DNA of 64,000 nt from Thamnaconus septentrionalis (GCA_009823395.1 CM020501.1:34409493-34473492); one strand, 5' to 3'. Counted from the first letter of the stretch, positions 1 through 11,926 are shown. Numbers and translations are program-made. The notes: generated by a model not told the origin, from the letters alone.

Positions 1-119
1 CTCCTTCTTCTTCTTGGGGGAGCAGGGCTCGTCCACCTTGAGGAGCTCCTCCTCCTTGGCTGCCTCCACCTCCTCCACCTCCTCCCTCAGCTCCGCCTCC
101 TGCTCCCCGTTCATCTTCA

Positions 120-154
<35 letters not shown>

Positions 155-956
155 CAGCCCCTCCCACTCCATTGCTCTTCCCCACCGTCGCCGCCGCCGC
201 TGGTGGTGCTGCCCCCCTGTGTCCAGGTGGCGGTGGCGGCGGTTGCAGCGCCCCCCTGAGTCCAGGTGGTGGCGCTGCGGCCCTCCTCCTGCTCCTCTGC
301 TTGGCGATGTGGTAGATGCGCAGGTAGACCAGCAGCATGATGCCGCAGGGCAGGAAGAAGGAGCCGATGCAGGAGGAGATGACGTACCACCTGTCGTTGT
401 TGATCTCGCACCTGGGCATCTGCTGCTGCTCCAGGCCCTCGCCGTCCTGCAGCCACAGCAGCGGCGGGGCAGGAGATGAGCGCCGCCGCCAGCCACACGG
501 CGGCGATGGCGCGCTTGACGCGGGCGCGCGCGGCGCGCAAGCTGTGGCTGGGGGGGCCCTGGCCACCGAGCAGTAGCGGTCCAGCGCGATGGCGCACAGG
601 TGGGCGGGCGGAGGCGGTGCAGAACAGCACGTCCAGCGCCAGGTAGGCCCGGCAGCAGGCCCGCCCAGCGGCCAGCCGCCCAGCAGCTCGTTGGCCAGCG
701 ACAGCGGCATGACCAGCGCCGCCACCAGCACGTCGGCGCACGCCAGCGACACCAGGTACAGGTTCTGAGGCGCCCGCAGCGCCCCCCGCTGGCCGCCGCT
801 CAGCACCGCCACCACCACCAGCACGTTGCCAAACACCGTCAGCAGGATGAGGGCGCCCACCAGCAGCATCAGGCACAGCGACACCTGCAGGCTGTACGGG
901 TACTGCGGCCGCGCTCCCCCCACCGTCCCGTTGGCGGTGCTGTTGTCCACCTCCAT
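1..956 (-). CDS. ADRA2A: Alpha-2A adrenergic receptor, 5' part, frame-broken
   Basis: Rhodopsin-like GPCR that couples to Gi and binds adrenaline and noradrenaline at the plasma membrane. The start is the first ATG in frame (954-956), followed by Asn-Gly-Thr and Asn-Ser-Thr glycosylation sites. TM1 (LTVFGNVLVVVAVL), TM2 (LRAPQNLYLVSLACADVLVA), TM3 with the amine-binding Asp (YLALDVLFCTAS), the DRY motif, TM4, and the TM5 entrance (RCEINNDRWYVISSCIGSFF) are all visible but lie in two different frames. At least four single-base frame breaks occur between about 670 and 460, plus one more in the third intracellular loop near the CTG tract at 120-151. Beyond the tract the loop continues as a Glu/Lys-rich stretch (about 1-116). 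TM6 and TM7 lie outside the window. Family and ADRA2A identity rest on motifs and on linkage to SHOC2. Whether the breaks are real or sequencing errors cannot be told from sequence; indels in G/C runs favour errors. Confidence 0.85.
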
Positions 957-1254
957 CCAGGAAAAAGGATCGAAAGAAGCAAAAATGGAAAACAAAGTTC
1001 ACGACGCGATCAGACGGCCAGCAGGGCGGCGACAGCGGCGGCCGAGGAGGATCAGGAGGGTTTTCACTGACATGATCTACAGGATCCACTGGATCTTCAT
1101 CGCTGTCACATCACCTGGAGGAGGAGGAGGAGGAGGAGGAGAGGGTGAATGTCCTGCTCCACTAGAATCAACTTCTTCTCTTAATCTCTGATTCTAACAC
1201 CAACAATAATCACTCACAATTCAGTCAACATTGTCTCTGCTGAAATCAAACTAC

Positions 1255-1387
1255 CAGCAGCAGCAGCAGCAGCAGCAGCAGTAACAGCAGCAGCAGCAGC
1301 AGCAGCAGTAGCAGAGCAGCAGCAGCAGCAACAGTAACAGCAGCAGCAGCAGCAGCAGTAACAGAAGCAGCAGCAGCAGCAGTAGTG

Positions 1388-1419
<32 letters not shown>

Positions 1420-1422
1420 TGT
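1255..1422. repeat. Interrupted CAG/CTG trinucleotide tract in the ADRA2A leader region
   Basis: About 165 bp of CAG units with occasional TAA/CAA interruptions. It lies between the putative ADRA2A TATA box and its ATG. Read in gene orientation it is CTG, so an unspliced leader would carry CUG repeats. Confidence 0.9.
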
Positions 1423-1733
1423 CACCAGGAGCCCAGAGGAGAGCAGCGAGTCTCTCCAGCAGGGGGCCACACTCACACTCACACTCGGTGTCCAGGAACA
1501 ACTTCTTCTGGTGGCTCAACTCAGTGTCCGCGCGCCTCCTCCTCCTCCTCCTCCTCCTCCTCTCTCGGTACCGGAGCTCGTGGTCCGCGAGCGACGGTCC
1601 CACCGCTGCTGCTCCTCCACGCACCCTCGCGCTCGGCTCCGGAGCTGGTCGCGCGCTAATCATGTTACCCAGCGCTCCGTGCGTGCGTGCGTGCGCACCG
1701 AACGTCCGGATCCTCCGCGCGCCGCCGCCGCTG

Positions 1734-1740
1734 TTTTATA
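1734..1740 (-). promoter_or_regulatory. Candidate TATA box for ADRA2A
   Basis: TATAAAA on the minus strand, about 780 bp upstream of the ADRA2A ATG and inside a GC-rich stretch. A TGACG CRE-like half-site and a CACGTG E-box lie just further upstream (about 1762-1780). Spacing implies transcription start near 1705. This is inferred from motif and position only. Confidence 0.5.
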
Positions 1741-1789
1741 GCGGCAACAGGTGGCGCTGCTGTGACGGCGACAGACACGTGACCAGTGC

Positions 1790-2788
1790 GGGGGGGGGGG
1801 GTCTCATCTGATGATAGTTTATCGACGCGCACGTGCAGCCAGCAGCAGCCTGGTTTGACGGCACTTATTTATTTATTTTATATTTATTTTAACACAATTT
1901 ATTTGATTATGTTTCATTTATTTTTGTTAATGTCATTTATTGTAGTTATATTTTATTACAATTTTTTTTAAATTAAAAATAAATCTTATTTTATTATTAC
2001 ATTTTTTTTTTTATGTTGTGATTCTAATTTTTTCCATTTTGTTTGATTTGATTCTTTTCTATTTGTGCCCTGAGATGTTTTCTTCCAACACTGTGTGAAG
2101 GAACTCCTCACCAACTCACTCGTTCTGCTCCTCACTCTGCCTGCAGGGGGTTCGGCCTGAACCGGGACACAGATTCGACTTCCTGCAGGCTGCTGCATCA
2201 GTTTGGAGGATGGGTCTCCTCAGTCTCATCCTGGGGTCGTGACCTCCAGTCAAGTTTCACCTCCTCCTGATTGTGAGTCCAGGTTTCGTTTTAAGCAACA
2301 TTTCACACGCAAGAAGTTTCTCCTCAATTTCAAATGAGACTGAGTTTCTCGTAGGAAGTCACTTCTCTTCTTCCAGCCGTGTGGACTGAGTCTCTCCACC
2401 AGGAGGAGCCGATTGGCTGCTGCACAAGATGCATCTCTGAAGTGTGAGAAAGAAACTGAAGTCAGTTAAAAAGAGCAGCTGACTAGAAGAATCTTCATGG
2501 CTGAGGAGGGATCCTGGATCACTGGAACCATGTTGAGACACTCAGTGAAACTGGAGGATCATCATCGGTTGGTTCCTGCTGGAGAACTTCACTGGACCTC
2601 AGGAGTTTTCAAACATCTCAACATCTCAGCCAGAGGAGAGTGAGAGAGTGGAGGAGGTGGAGGAGGAGGAGGAGGTGGGGGGTGGGACAGGGCAGGTCTC
2701 CCTCACAGGTTGTGAGCTGCTTCTTTATTTTGCTCTCAGGCTGCTGGAAACATGGAGACAAAAAAAGAGGCCCAAGATGTCAACACTG

Positions 2789-2830
<42 letters not shown>

Positions 2831-2870
2831 CAGCCGCCGGCAGACACTTCTTGCAGTGGAGCTGGTTGCC

Positions 2871-2921
<51 letters not shown>

Positions 2922-2922
2922 A

Positions 2923-2958
<36 letters not shown>

Positions 2959-3357
2959 GAATATTTGAGTGTTTGCAGTTGGATTGTGTGGATCAGTGGA
3001 TGGAGGAGCTGCAGGCGCATCAGCCGAATGTTGACTCCAGCAAACACACTGAGGTGTTTGTCTGCACTGATCTCCTCACACACACGTCACGCTCTGATTG
3101 GCTCCCACAGAACAGCCGGGGGCGTCAAACTGAACAGGCACACAGGTGAGGTGGTGTCAGAGGGGGCGGAGCCAGCACCTGGCCCAGTGAGCTGGGGGGG
3201 TTCAGACTGATTGGATGATTATCATCATCATCATCATCAACTCTTCATCACCTTCCAGACACTGCTGTGATGTCAGAGGTAGGCGGCGCTCACCTCACCA
3301 TCTGGAGTAGCAGTGTTGAACCTCCACTGACCTTTGACCTCTGGCTCCTCCATCTGG

Positions 3358-3391
<34 letters not shown>

Positions 3392-3526
3392 CACTTTGGA
3401 TTGGGCCCTCAAAATGTCAACGACCAATCAGCTCGCAGCAGCAAGCGATGGAGGGAAAAGATGAAAAGACTTTGATCTTCATTTGATTTGTAAGAGTTAC
3501 ACAACAATCTGGGAGAAATCAATGCC

Positions 3527-3571
<45 letters not shown>

Positions 3572-4037
3572 CATTGTTGGCAATCTGCAATAGAATTCTT
3601 TTTTTTTTTTTAATTCAATTTTTTAAAATAATGTTTTGAATCAGCAGAACTGCAACACCAGATGGGACTTTGTGACGTCACTGACACCTGCTGGCTGACT
3701 GGAGCATGACACTTTAAAATATATATATATAATTTTTATATATATATATAAAAAGTTGCTTTCAATTCATCAGGGAGGAGCTGCACACGCGCAAACTTCA
3801 AGCGCCGATCTGTCACACGCGCGCGCGCACACACACACACACACAGAATCTGTTTGACACACGCGGACGCGCGGCTCGTGCCCGTCCCGTCCCACCGTCT
3901 GTCTCTGCGCTGCTGTTGGGAGCAGCAGCAGCTCGCGGGGAGCCGCAGGGCGCAGGCGCGGACGTAGCGCGTGGACACAGCGACACCTGGCGTCTCTGCC
4001 GCTGCTAATACACGATATATATACATATACACACTGC

Positions 4038-4070
<33 letters not shown>
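1790..4070. other. Intergenic, simple-repeat-rich, no gene seen
   Basis: AT-rich DNA with CA tracts (about 2792-2832 and 3358-3389), a CAG tract (2875-2958), a GT tract (about 3530-3570) and an AT tract near 3718-3750. All open frames here are products of the repeats. No conserved protein was recognised. Confidence 0.6.
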
Positions 4071-4075
<5 letters not shown>

Positions 4076-4210
4076 TCCCTTTGCATACACACTGTATGAA
4101 CAGTCAGGAGGAAAATCAATCTATCAAGTGTTTGATTTGATCTTCATTTGCGGACAACCACCTGCAGGGGGAGTCGTCACTCATTTAGGAGACGTCAGTG
4201 CCCTTGGTGA
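4037..4210. repeat. Duplicated block A, copy 1
   Basis: A GT microsatellite followed by about 135 bp that recurs in the same orientation at 12563-12733 with few mismatches. The shared part includes CCTGCAGGGGGAGTCGTCAC. It codes for nothing recognisable and may be a dispersed repeat or a segmental duplicate. Confidence 0.8.
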
Positions 4211-4577
4211 CAGGGTTAGGGTTAGCTGCCCCCCCCCTCATTAATTAGTTAATGACACATTTAAATAATTATTTTATGACGTATTTATTTATTTAATTTT
4301 GGCACTCCTTGTCCTCCATAGCTAACAACGTGAGCGCCACTGAGAATAGAAAGAAAGTGGCATATTCTGTTCCCGTTTGGAAATTCTGTTTCTAACTTTC
4401 CGGCAAGACTTTTCCAATCCATCCCATCAAAGCAACTCCCTCCCCTGCTTTGATCAGACTGGTTATGTATATTTAAAAAAAAAAGCAATCTATCTTGCCA
4501 GATAGTTTTTCTGCACTCTAGACTGAAGACTGTCGTCAACCTTGCCTGCCCTGCCTGGTTCCTGATGAAAGACACTT

Positions 4578-4672
4578 GTGAGTCAAATAATGCAGCTTCG
4601 CTCTTAAAATGAAAAAGCATTTCTGCTGCTATTGCATTTTAATTTGGATTCTGGTAACTATCTGCTTCCATA
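4578..4672. repeat. Duplicated block B, copy 1
   Basis: About 95 bp, including TCTTAAAATGAAAAAGCATT, recurs in the same orientation at about 12232-12322 with a few substitutions and a 3-bp length difference. With block A it frames the 4.2-12.6 kb interval. Confidence 0.8.
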
Positions 4673-5348
4673 AAAAAAACATCCACAAAGATGGAGTTGA
4701 ATTGTTTAATGTTTTTTATCGTTATTTTTATCGTTATGGCAATAAATGCCAGAAACTAAAGGCTACATGCAATGTTGATCACAGACACGCGCGATAACGC
4801 ACATTTACTCCACTTCATTCCTTTTGCGACCGGCGGCTATATACTGGATCGTATTGTGGCGGCGGCAAAACCCAGACACGGTGCAGGTTACAGGGAGGAA
4901 GCCGTATTGTAAAATGAAGATAATACGCTTGTCAGTGAGTTTGTTTGTTTTGTTGAGGAAGATCCAATCCTCTGTCTTGAATATGAAATGCAGTCTAATA
5001 AACAATGGCCCTTGCTCCTTTTAATTGACAGCAAATAATATACATTTCCTTGTGGGCAGCAGTGAGGGTTGCCATTAAATCTCACCAATTCTTTTTTACA
5101 GGCTGCACCTTTCATGTACTTTGAACGAATGAGGCCTATCAAAATGCGCTGGTGCGTTTAAAGACTGTGATAAATCGCGGTGCCGGAAATGAAACTTCAG
5201 CTGTGACGTCAGTGATGCTTGCAGTGGAGGTGAGAGGCTGCCAGCTGCTCCGTCGCTCCGCTCTCCAGGCCCTTTGCCGAGTCCGCTGGCGTCGAGCGGG
5301 GTTCGGAGTTGCCGCCTTCAACGAGCGCTAATTGATTTGCGACTAAAG

Positions 5349-6439
5349 CAAATGTGTCAAACTCAAGGCCCGCGGGCCACGTCCGGCCCGACGTGCAATT
5401 ATATCCGGCCCGCGAGATCATTTTATATTATTGTTATTAATGGCCCGGCGATATGAAGCGCTGATGACACAATAAACTACAGATCCCATAATGCAGCGCT
5501 TCAGCAGCCTTGCCGAGCGCTTCCCGCTCAATCAAGTCAAGCTTCTGCTGCTCAACCTCCTCACAATGCCGAAGAGAAAAGTTGATTCTGAAAACAGAGC
5601 CTCTGACAAAGCCATGTTGACTACCCGTGTGTCTCCTTTGTGGAGCTACTGTGGCTGGAATGAAAGAATTGAATCTAAGACGGCACCATGGGACGAAACG
5701 CCAGGATAACCCGAGGGACGTGAAGATAGAGCAGAAGATCCAAGAGTCCAAGAAGAATGTGACGTTTCACTCAGCAGACGTTTCTCACCAGAGCAAAAAT
5801 CGCAAAGTGAAGCTGCTGTGAAAGCTTCATGGTGGCAGAGGGGAGGAGCCTAATCAGCCCGGCCATTTCTGAAGAGCTGCATGATCAAGGTGTGCGACGT
5901 CTTATGTCCAGACAAAAAGCAGATGCTGCGAAATGTAAGCCCGAGTAGAAATACGCCATACACATTCTATTTATATTTCCAGTTTTTGTTCATATTTTGA
6001 GTTTGCATCACTTTGACAGGAGATATTTTTATGCCGAGCAAAATCTTTTGAGGTATTTTAAGTTTAAGTTCATTTTTTTTATAAAATGACATCAGAGCAA
6101 AGAAACTTGAATGTTTTGATTTCTTGTTGTTTTAACCTTTATTTAAAAACACAAGCACCGTCACAATTTTTCTTTTTTCAGGTGTTTTTTGCAGCATGTT
6201 CCTATTTCTAACTTGCATAATTTTGACTGGAGATATTTTTATGGAGAGCAAAATATTTGAAGTTATTTAAAGTTAAAATGTGTTGCTCTGGAATATTACC
6301 CCTGTCTGTTTTTATCCATATTTACGTTCACAAAACATTTAGTTTTAGTGTGTTAAATAAATGTTTATCTTGTTCGGCCCGCGACCTCAAAGTGTGTTTT
6401 GAATTTTGGCCCCCTCGACAATTGAGTCTGACACCCCTG
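5349..6439. mobile_element. hAT-family DNA transposon, internally deleted, with 8-bp target-site duplication
   Basis: The ends are imperfect inverted repeats: CAAATGTGTCAAACTCAAG on the left, and CAGGGGTGTCAGACTCAAT as the reverse complement of the right. The perfect 8-bp duplication GACTAAAG flanks it at 5341-5348 and 6440-6447, as expected for hAT. It is 1,091 bp long and holds only the N-terminal part of a transposase, so it cannot move by itself. Ends of the form 'GGCCCGCGGGCC' are typical of a common vertebrate hAT group. Confidence 0.92.
5566..5947 (+). pseudogene. hAT (BED zinc-finger) transposase N-terminal remnant
   Basis: Begins with the start peptide MPKRKVDSENRA, followed in another frame by a BED-like zinc finger (VCLLCGATVAGMKELNLRRH) with the C-x2-C...H pattern. 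Further fragments such as CMIKVCDVLCPDKKQ follow. The frame changes more than once and the catalytic RNase H-like domain is absent. It resembles the transposase family that gave rise to GTF2IRD2-type and similar domesticated proteins. Lies wholly inside the hAT element. Confidence 0.85.
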
Positions 6440-6703
6440 GACTAAAGGGTGTGTGAGATCCCACAGCAGGCGGCTCAGGGTTTTGGCAGAGCTAAAAAGC
6501 GAGCTGCGCCGCTTTGAACAAACAAACAAACAAACAAACAAACAAACAAAAAAATCTTCATCTTGTTAATATTTATTCTTCACTACGCCGCAGATGACTG
6601 CATTTCACTACTTTACTTAGTGGAGACGCCGGGTGCGTATTGCGAAATCTGACCGGCCACAGTTGACCACCACCTCGCTGGACCCCGCGTGACGTCCATC
6701 ACC

Positions 6704-6894
6704 ATGGTCAGCATTGGTTCCAGACGACGCTACCTCTTCATGTTCCTGGGCGTCCAGCTGGCGGTCATGGCACTGCTGTCCCGGCAGGGAAACCAAAAGT
6801 GCGTCTCCTACTTCATCCGCATCTTCCGCACCTGGTCAAACCTCGGAGCCACGGAGACGACCTGCCCGCTGCCCCAAGAAGCCCCCTTTGTTCA
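6704..6894 (+). pseudogene. Beta-1,4-galactosyltransferase-like first coding exon
   Basis: ATG in a good context opens 63 codons, then a consensus donor (CA|GTAAGT). The product is a short cytosolic tail with Arg residues, a signal-anchor TM (YLFMFLGVQLAVMALLSR), a stem, and ...CPLPQEAPFV at the exon end. This aligns in layout with the first coding exon of B4GALT3 (tail, GSQLAVM-type TM, CPERSPLLV before the splice). No catalytic exons follow, so I call it a gene fragment. It may still be transcribed. Confidence 0.55.
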
Positions 6895-7439
6895 GTAAGT
6901 GCCATGGACTGTGTGATTTTCTCGTGCAGACTCTCATCCCTCTACTTGAACTTTGAGTCAGGGCTGAGCGTGGACAAAAGTCATTTTTAGATGAATTATT
7001 TCCTTCTCATTTTGTTGTATTTATGTTTGTGTAGTTTGTGAGTGAGGTCCCCAGAAACAGCTGCAAGTTTTTGCTTCATTTTCTTCAACTCGCCGTCTTC
7101 TGATTGGTGCAAGTCTGAAAGTGAACCCAATGGAAGACGTTGAAGCTCTTCAGACAGAACTTACTGTGTTGCTGACCTTTGTCATGTAGTGGGGGAAGGT
7201 TGATTGATTCATTTAATCGATCAAACTCACAAAGGAGTGGAAACGCACATCAAAAAGAAATGAATCATTTTAATGTTAATAATATTTAATATGATTCGAT
7301 CGGGGCACCGCCTGCTGTTTTCTGGTTGACGTCAGCAGGAAACGCCAGAATCAGTCTCAATGCCGTCTCCTTAGCGGGGAGTTGGTGACGACACGCAGGC
7401 ATTCGAACCACACTTTCATAAGTCAGTCAAACAATGACA

Positions 7440-7546
7440 TCAGGCTTAATGGGCATTTATTGGTGTAACAACAGATGGTTCGCACACAACAGCGTGACAT
7501 GAGTGTGATCATAAAGACACAATCAGCAACGAACTATGCGTGTGTT

Positions 7547-7624
<78 letters not shown>

Positions 7625-8480
7625 AAGTAAAGAAACCTGAACTTGAGCTAAAAGTAAGAAAATAAAAGAGAAATATAAAAGAGTTTGGTTTGTCTACTGG
7701 ACTTGTTGTGGCCGAGTCTAGCAAAAATGATTTGGCAGTTGTTGGTTCCACTGATGCGACACCAGACTCTCTGACAGTGATGAGGGCTTACGTTGGATGA
7801 GCTTCTTCCAAGGTGGTCCTGGGAGTTTGCGGTACCGCGCAGGGAGAACTGCCCGTTCTGCTCTGGCCTGCAGGTGGCTGCACTGGGGTTTTTTATCATC
7901 ACAGTAGAGTCTTTCTTCGTAACCAGTTGTCATTTTGGTGATCAAACGAATTACACGGTTACGAGGGAGGAAAAACTGCTTGGCTGGTCCGAAAAGAAAA
8001 ATCACACAAATGACAATCTCGGGTCTGAGGATGAGCCAGTTGATCGGGCAAAAGTTAAAATGAAAAATAATGGTGACTGGACGAGGCTGAGTTGTTCCTG
8101 CTACTGTCTTAAATTGGCCTTTTGCCAGGAATTAGGAAAAATTAAGTTGACAAAAATTAGAATAAAGAAAAATGAGGAAGACAAAAACACTAGACAAGAC
8201 GACACTGAGAAAGACTGACAACACTCAGGAACACTAAAGCTAGCTGTGAGACAAAGGAACTGAATTCACTGGTATAACTTGGAGAAGAGGGCGGTCCTTT
8301 GAACTCCAACAACCAATGAAAAGGCTGTTTCACTAAAACTGATGGGTCGTCTTATGCTATATGCATCTGATGAATATGTGTGTGGTGTCGGGTTCGTTGC
8401 TGATAAAGAAATGAAACAGAAGAAGAACATGGAGAAATAAAACCGTGTGATCCTTGGTACGGTCGATACCTTGCGAAAGT
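7440..8480. other. Unassigned stretch between the two galactosyltransferase-like exons
   Basis: Contains a GT then GA microsatellite (about 7548-7624) and a 141-codon open frame (7793-8218, +) with no recognised domain. The frame's composition shifts to Lys/Asn-rich near its end and there is no splice support. I see no gene. Confidence 0.4.
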
Positions 8481-8972
8481 TGAGGAAGATAAGTATTTAA
8501 AATAATTTATGTTAAAAGAAATTCACTTCTTTTAGTTGTTGTTGCTTGAAGTGGAGCTATGTGAACTATGCTGGTGTGTAGTTCAATACAAAACTGGATC
8601 ATATCCAGTGGGAGATTGTCTGAGATTGTACCTCGGCTTTGGGGTCACTGTTCAGTACATTTTCAGTACGTGAAAAAGGAAAATGTAGAAAATAACATTG
8701 CTGGTCAGTTCGCTCCAGTTTATTCTGTCACAACAGATATATTGTTTCTTTAATGGTCCAAAAACATTTTATTTATACATTTCAGAACTCCAGGACTATG
8801 AGTAAAGGAGTTGAATCAATACTTTTGTTTTTATTACTTTTATTGAAAAAAACCAAAAAAAAAGCCAAGTTACTTTTGCTGATGTAGAGAATGTGAATAA
8901 GTCTGGCTGGCGACCGTGAGTCTTCACCTGAAAGTGTCTTTGTCTCTGACACTTTGTTTCATGTCTCCTCAG

Positions 8973-9072
8973 GGTCAGGCTGGCTGTACATCACTCGTCC
9001 GTCGCTGACCGTCGGCCGGTACAAGATGATCAAACACCAGCTGGACAAAGGCAACGACGTCAACACAAAGAG
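8973..9072 (+). pseudogene. Beta-1,4-galactosyltransferase-like C-terminal exon fragment
   Basis: Follows a plausible acceptor (CTCCTCAG) and ends at AAGAG|GT. It encodes YITRPSLTVGRYKMIKH, then DKGNDVNTKR, the hallmark of the family's late catalytic segment (compare ISRP...VGRYRMIKH..DK.NE.N..R in B4GALT1-4). The upstream VRLA codons are in another frame, pointing to loss of a few bases. The DVD metal-binding exon, the GWGGEDDD exon and the final exon are not found between or after the two pieces. This is best read as a decayed duplicate on the same strand as the exon at 6704. Confidence 0.7.
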
Positions 9073-9645
9073 GTCCGGTGACCGGGATGATATTTCAAAA
9101 ATAAGACACATAACAAAACAGCACACACAGATACATGATGAGTATAAATTGCTCCAAGGATGATGGTGTTATTTGCTGAGTGATGCAATGCAATGAGTGA
9201 TTTGTCATACGCTGGGTTATGCATCACGTGGCGGAAGCGAATATCAGCTGCTCTTCACCTGGCGGCTTTTTTTGAATGAACTGAGAGGGCGAGGGAAGGG
9301 ATGTCCTACTTTTGCGGGCCGCTTTACTTTGCGCGGCCTTGTTTTACTTCATCCATCAGCGTGTCCGGCAGGTATTTTTTTCCCCTGACTGAGCCTCTCT
9401 GCGACCGTATTCGGTTTTCCTCCCGGTCCTTTGGATAGTCGCTCTTACACAGCCCGACGCACATGGAGACAAACCTCCAAAGGGGCCGTGGATATTGCTT
9501 TTCATTTCATTTTTTTTAAAAAGTGAAGCTGCAGTTTGTCACTTGCTCTTTCTTCCCAGTTTGTTTTTGAGTTGTGACTGAAAACTGTTGAAAGTGCGCC
9601 CGTGACGCTCTCTTCCCACCATTGCACTCTGACTAATTCCATTGT

Positions 9646-9652
<7 letters not shown>

Positions 9653-9718
<66 letters not shown>
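9653..9718. repeat. CA microsatellite
   Basis: About 33 uninterrupted CA units. Confidence 0.95.
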
Positions 9719-9719
<1 letters not shown>

Positions 9720-9721
<2 letters not shown>

Positions 9722-11330
9722 GCTAACTTTTGCAGTGAGTGCACGAACGCGAGGCTGAAACCAAAGATGGCTGCGCCATACATGCTCTGCAAACGTATTC
9801 CATTTCTTTCATTTCATTTCATTTAGTCAAATCTGGAAAGATCTCCACACGCATGGATTATGAACTGCGTCCTCAGTCTGCTTTTGACGGTGAAAGAATT
9901 CCATTAGTCGTTTGTTTGCTTCTGCCGATGTCTGGGAGTTAGTTTTATCCTCGGGTCACTGTGGTATTAGCGTGTTGAAGTGGACGAGATGAGCTTTAAC
10001 AGTGGTTGCTCCTCAATGTTCCTCTAATGAATGACAATGTAGTGCAGACTTTCCATTTCAAAACTGGATTCCACCCGGGCGGCCTCACCGACTGGCGGCG
10101 GTCGTGCTTCAACACTTGTATCTTAACGTCTTTCTCTGAGCTCTGGATGCATGGAGTAGAAGCTGTCGTGGAGGTCGCCAACAGGAACACGCTAGTTAAA
10201 CATATCAGTTGCTCAGCTAGAAAATATGAAGCATGCAAAGATGTCCACGATGTGACCTGCTACCTGTTGTATTGTGAGCACCAGGTTCCAGTTATTCTGT
10301 GAAGTGCCAACGCTTGTGTTCCTGAAGTTCCTGTGGAACAGTCGAGAGGACTTTTTTTTTTTTTTTTCTTTCTTTAAAAAAAAAAAGATTTTGGGTTTCT
10401 GTTGCAACGTGTCCAAGCTTGGCGAGCTGCAGCAAAACAGGAGTGCCGAGGCAAACTGAGGGCAACGTGACTTTGTGAGTTAATCCTGCTCTCTTTGTGA
10501 GTTCTGCACAGTTCAGAGTGGCCTTAAATTCATTAATAAACTGATGAATTAAAAGGAATTCTGTCTTGTGATGCTTCTCACCCTCCAACTTACCTCTTGG
10601 TTTTCCCGTTTGCACTCTACGCCTTTAGAAAAAAAACAACATAATCGTCCTCTAGGGGGCAGACTTTGACACATAACCGCTATTCATGCCTGCTGTACAT
10701 TAATCGTTGACGCTTCAAAATGCCTGCACTCCTTTCTTGCCCTGGAAATGTGTTGACGTGACCTGTGTTGAAAGACGTACCAGCAGTTATGAAGGATCTG
10801 CTTTCTTCCTGCCAGGAATGTTCATTTCTGAGTCACAGGATCCTCCTCCATCTTACCCAAGCTCTGATACGCTATGTTTTAATCAGTCCTAAAATAGTGG
10901 GTTCTAAAAACAGTCAGCCTTTACTCAGAGATGGCTGGGATAACGCAGTAGATGGTCAGATCTGGCATCTGTCCAGAACCCAGTAGTCCAGTGGTCACCA
11001 ACATGGTGCCTGCCTAACTTCGCTGAGTAGATGTCTATAATTTGATTTTCTCTTATATTGAACCTGATTTTACCCTTTCTTTTAAAAAAATGTATTAAAA
11101 CCCTTTTTCTTACATTTGAGAGCGATGTCCAACAGTATATTAAAACTACTTGAAAAAAAATGAACAGTAACATAAAAGCTATCAAGACCCTGAGTCTATC
11201 TGCCTTCTACTATTATTTTTATCGTGCAAACCGTAAAAATACTTTTATGTATGCAACCCCCTGGTGATAGTTTTTGTTGCTATTGTTCTTTTGGTTTTTT
11301 TGTACTGTAAAAAAAAAAAAAAAAAAAAAA
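9720..11330. other. Intergenic, no gene seen
   Basis: No conserved reading frame was recognised on either strand. It includes homopolymer runs (T/A near 10350-10390, a 27-A run near 11309) and scattered AT-rich DNA. Confidence 0.5.
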
Positions 11331-11415
11331 AAATCAACTAACTTCCGGCGTCGAGTTCCGGTCTTGAGTTACGGTATAGAAGTTATAGCGGAGCCCATGT
11401 CGAGAGGCACCCAAA

Positions 11416-11462
11416 TGCAGACACATGGGCGCCGGAGTGATGGCGGCGCCCATGTGTCTGCA
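11416..11462. repeat. Perfect inverted repeat (hairpin/cruciform)
   Basis: The arm GCAGACACATGGGCGCC (11417-11433) is exactly complementary to 11445-11461 and extends by one more T-A pair. The loop is 11 nt. It sits about 120 bp left of the long TA tract. Confidence 0.95.
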
Positions 11463-11584
11463 GTTCGGTACTCTTGTGTGGCGTTTTTCGATTACCGGCA
11501 ACTTCAATGACGTGAAAAAAGTAACGATGGCGAAGTGGTGTCATACCGCCATCCCCTTTTTCTTTCTTTCTTTCTCTCTTTTTG

Positions 11585-11926
<342 letters not shown>

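Noticed and set aside
7793..8218. 141-codon plus-strand frame between the galactosyltransferase-like exons
   Set aside because: No domain, no family resemblance and low-complexity Lys/Asn end; it does not contain the missing catalytic motifs.
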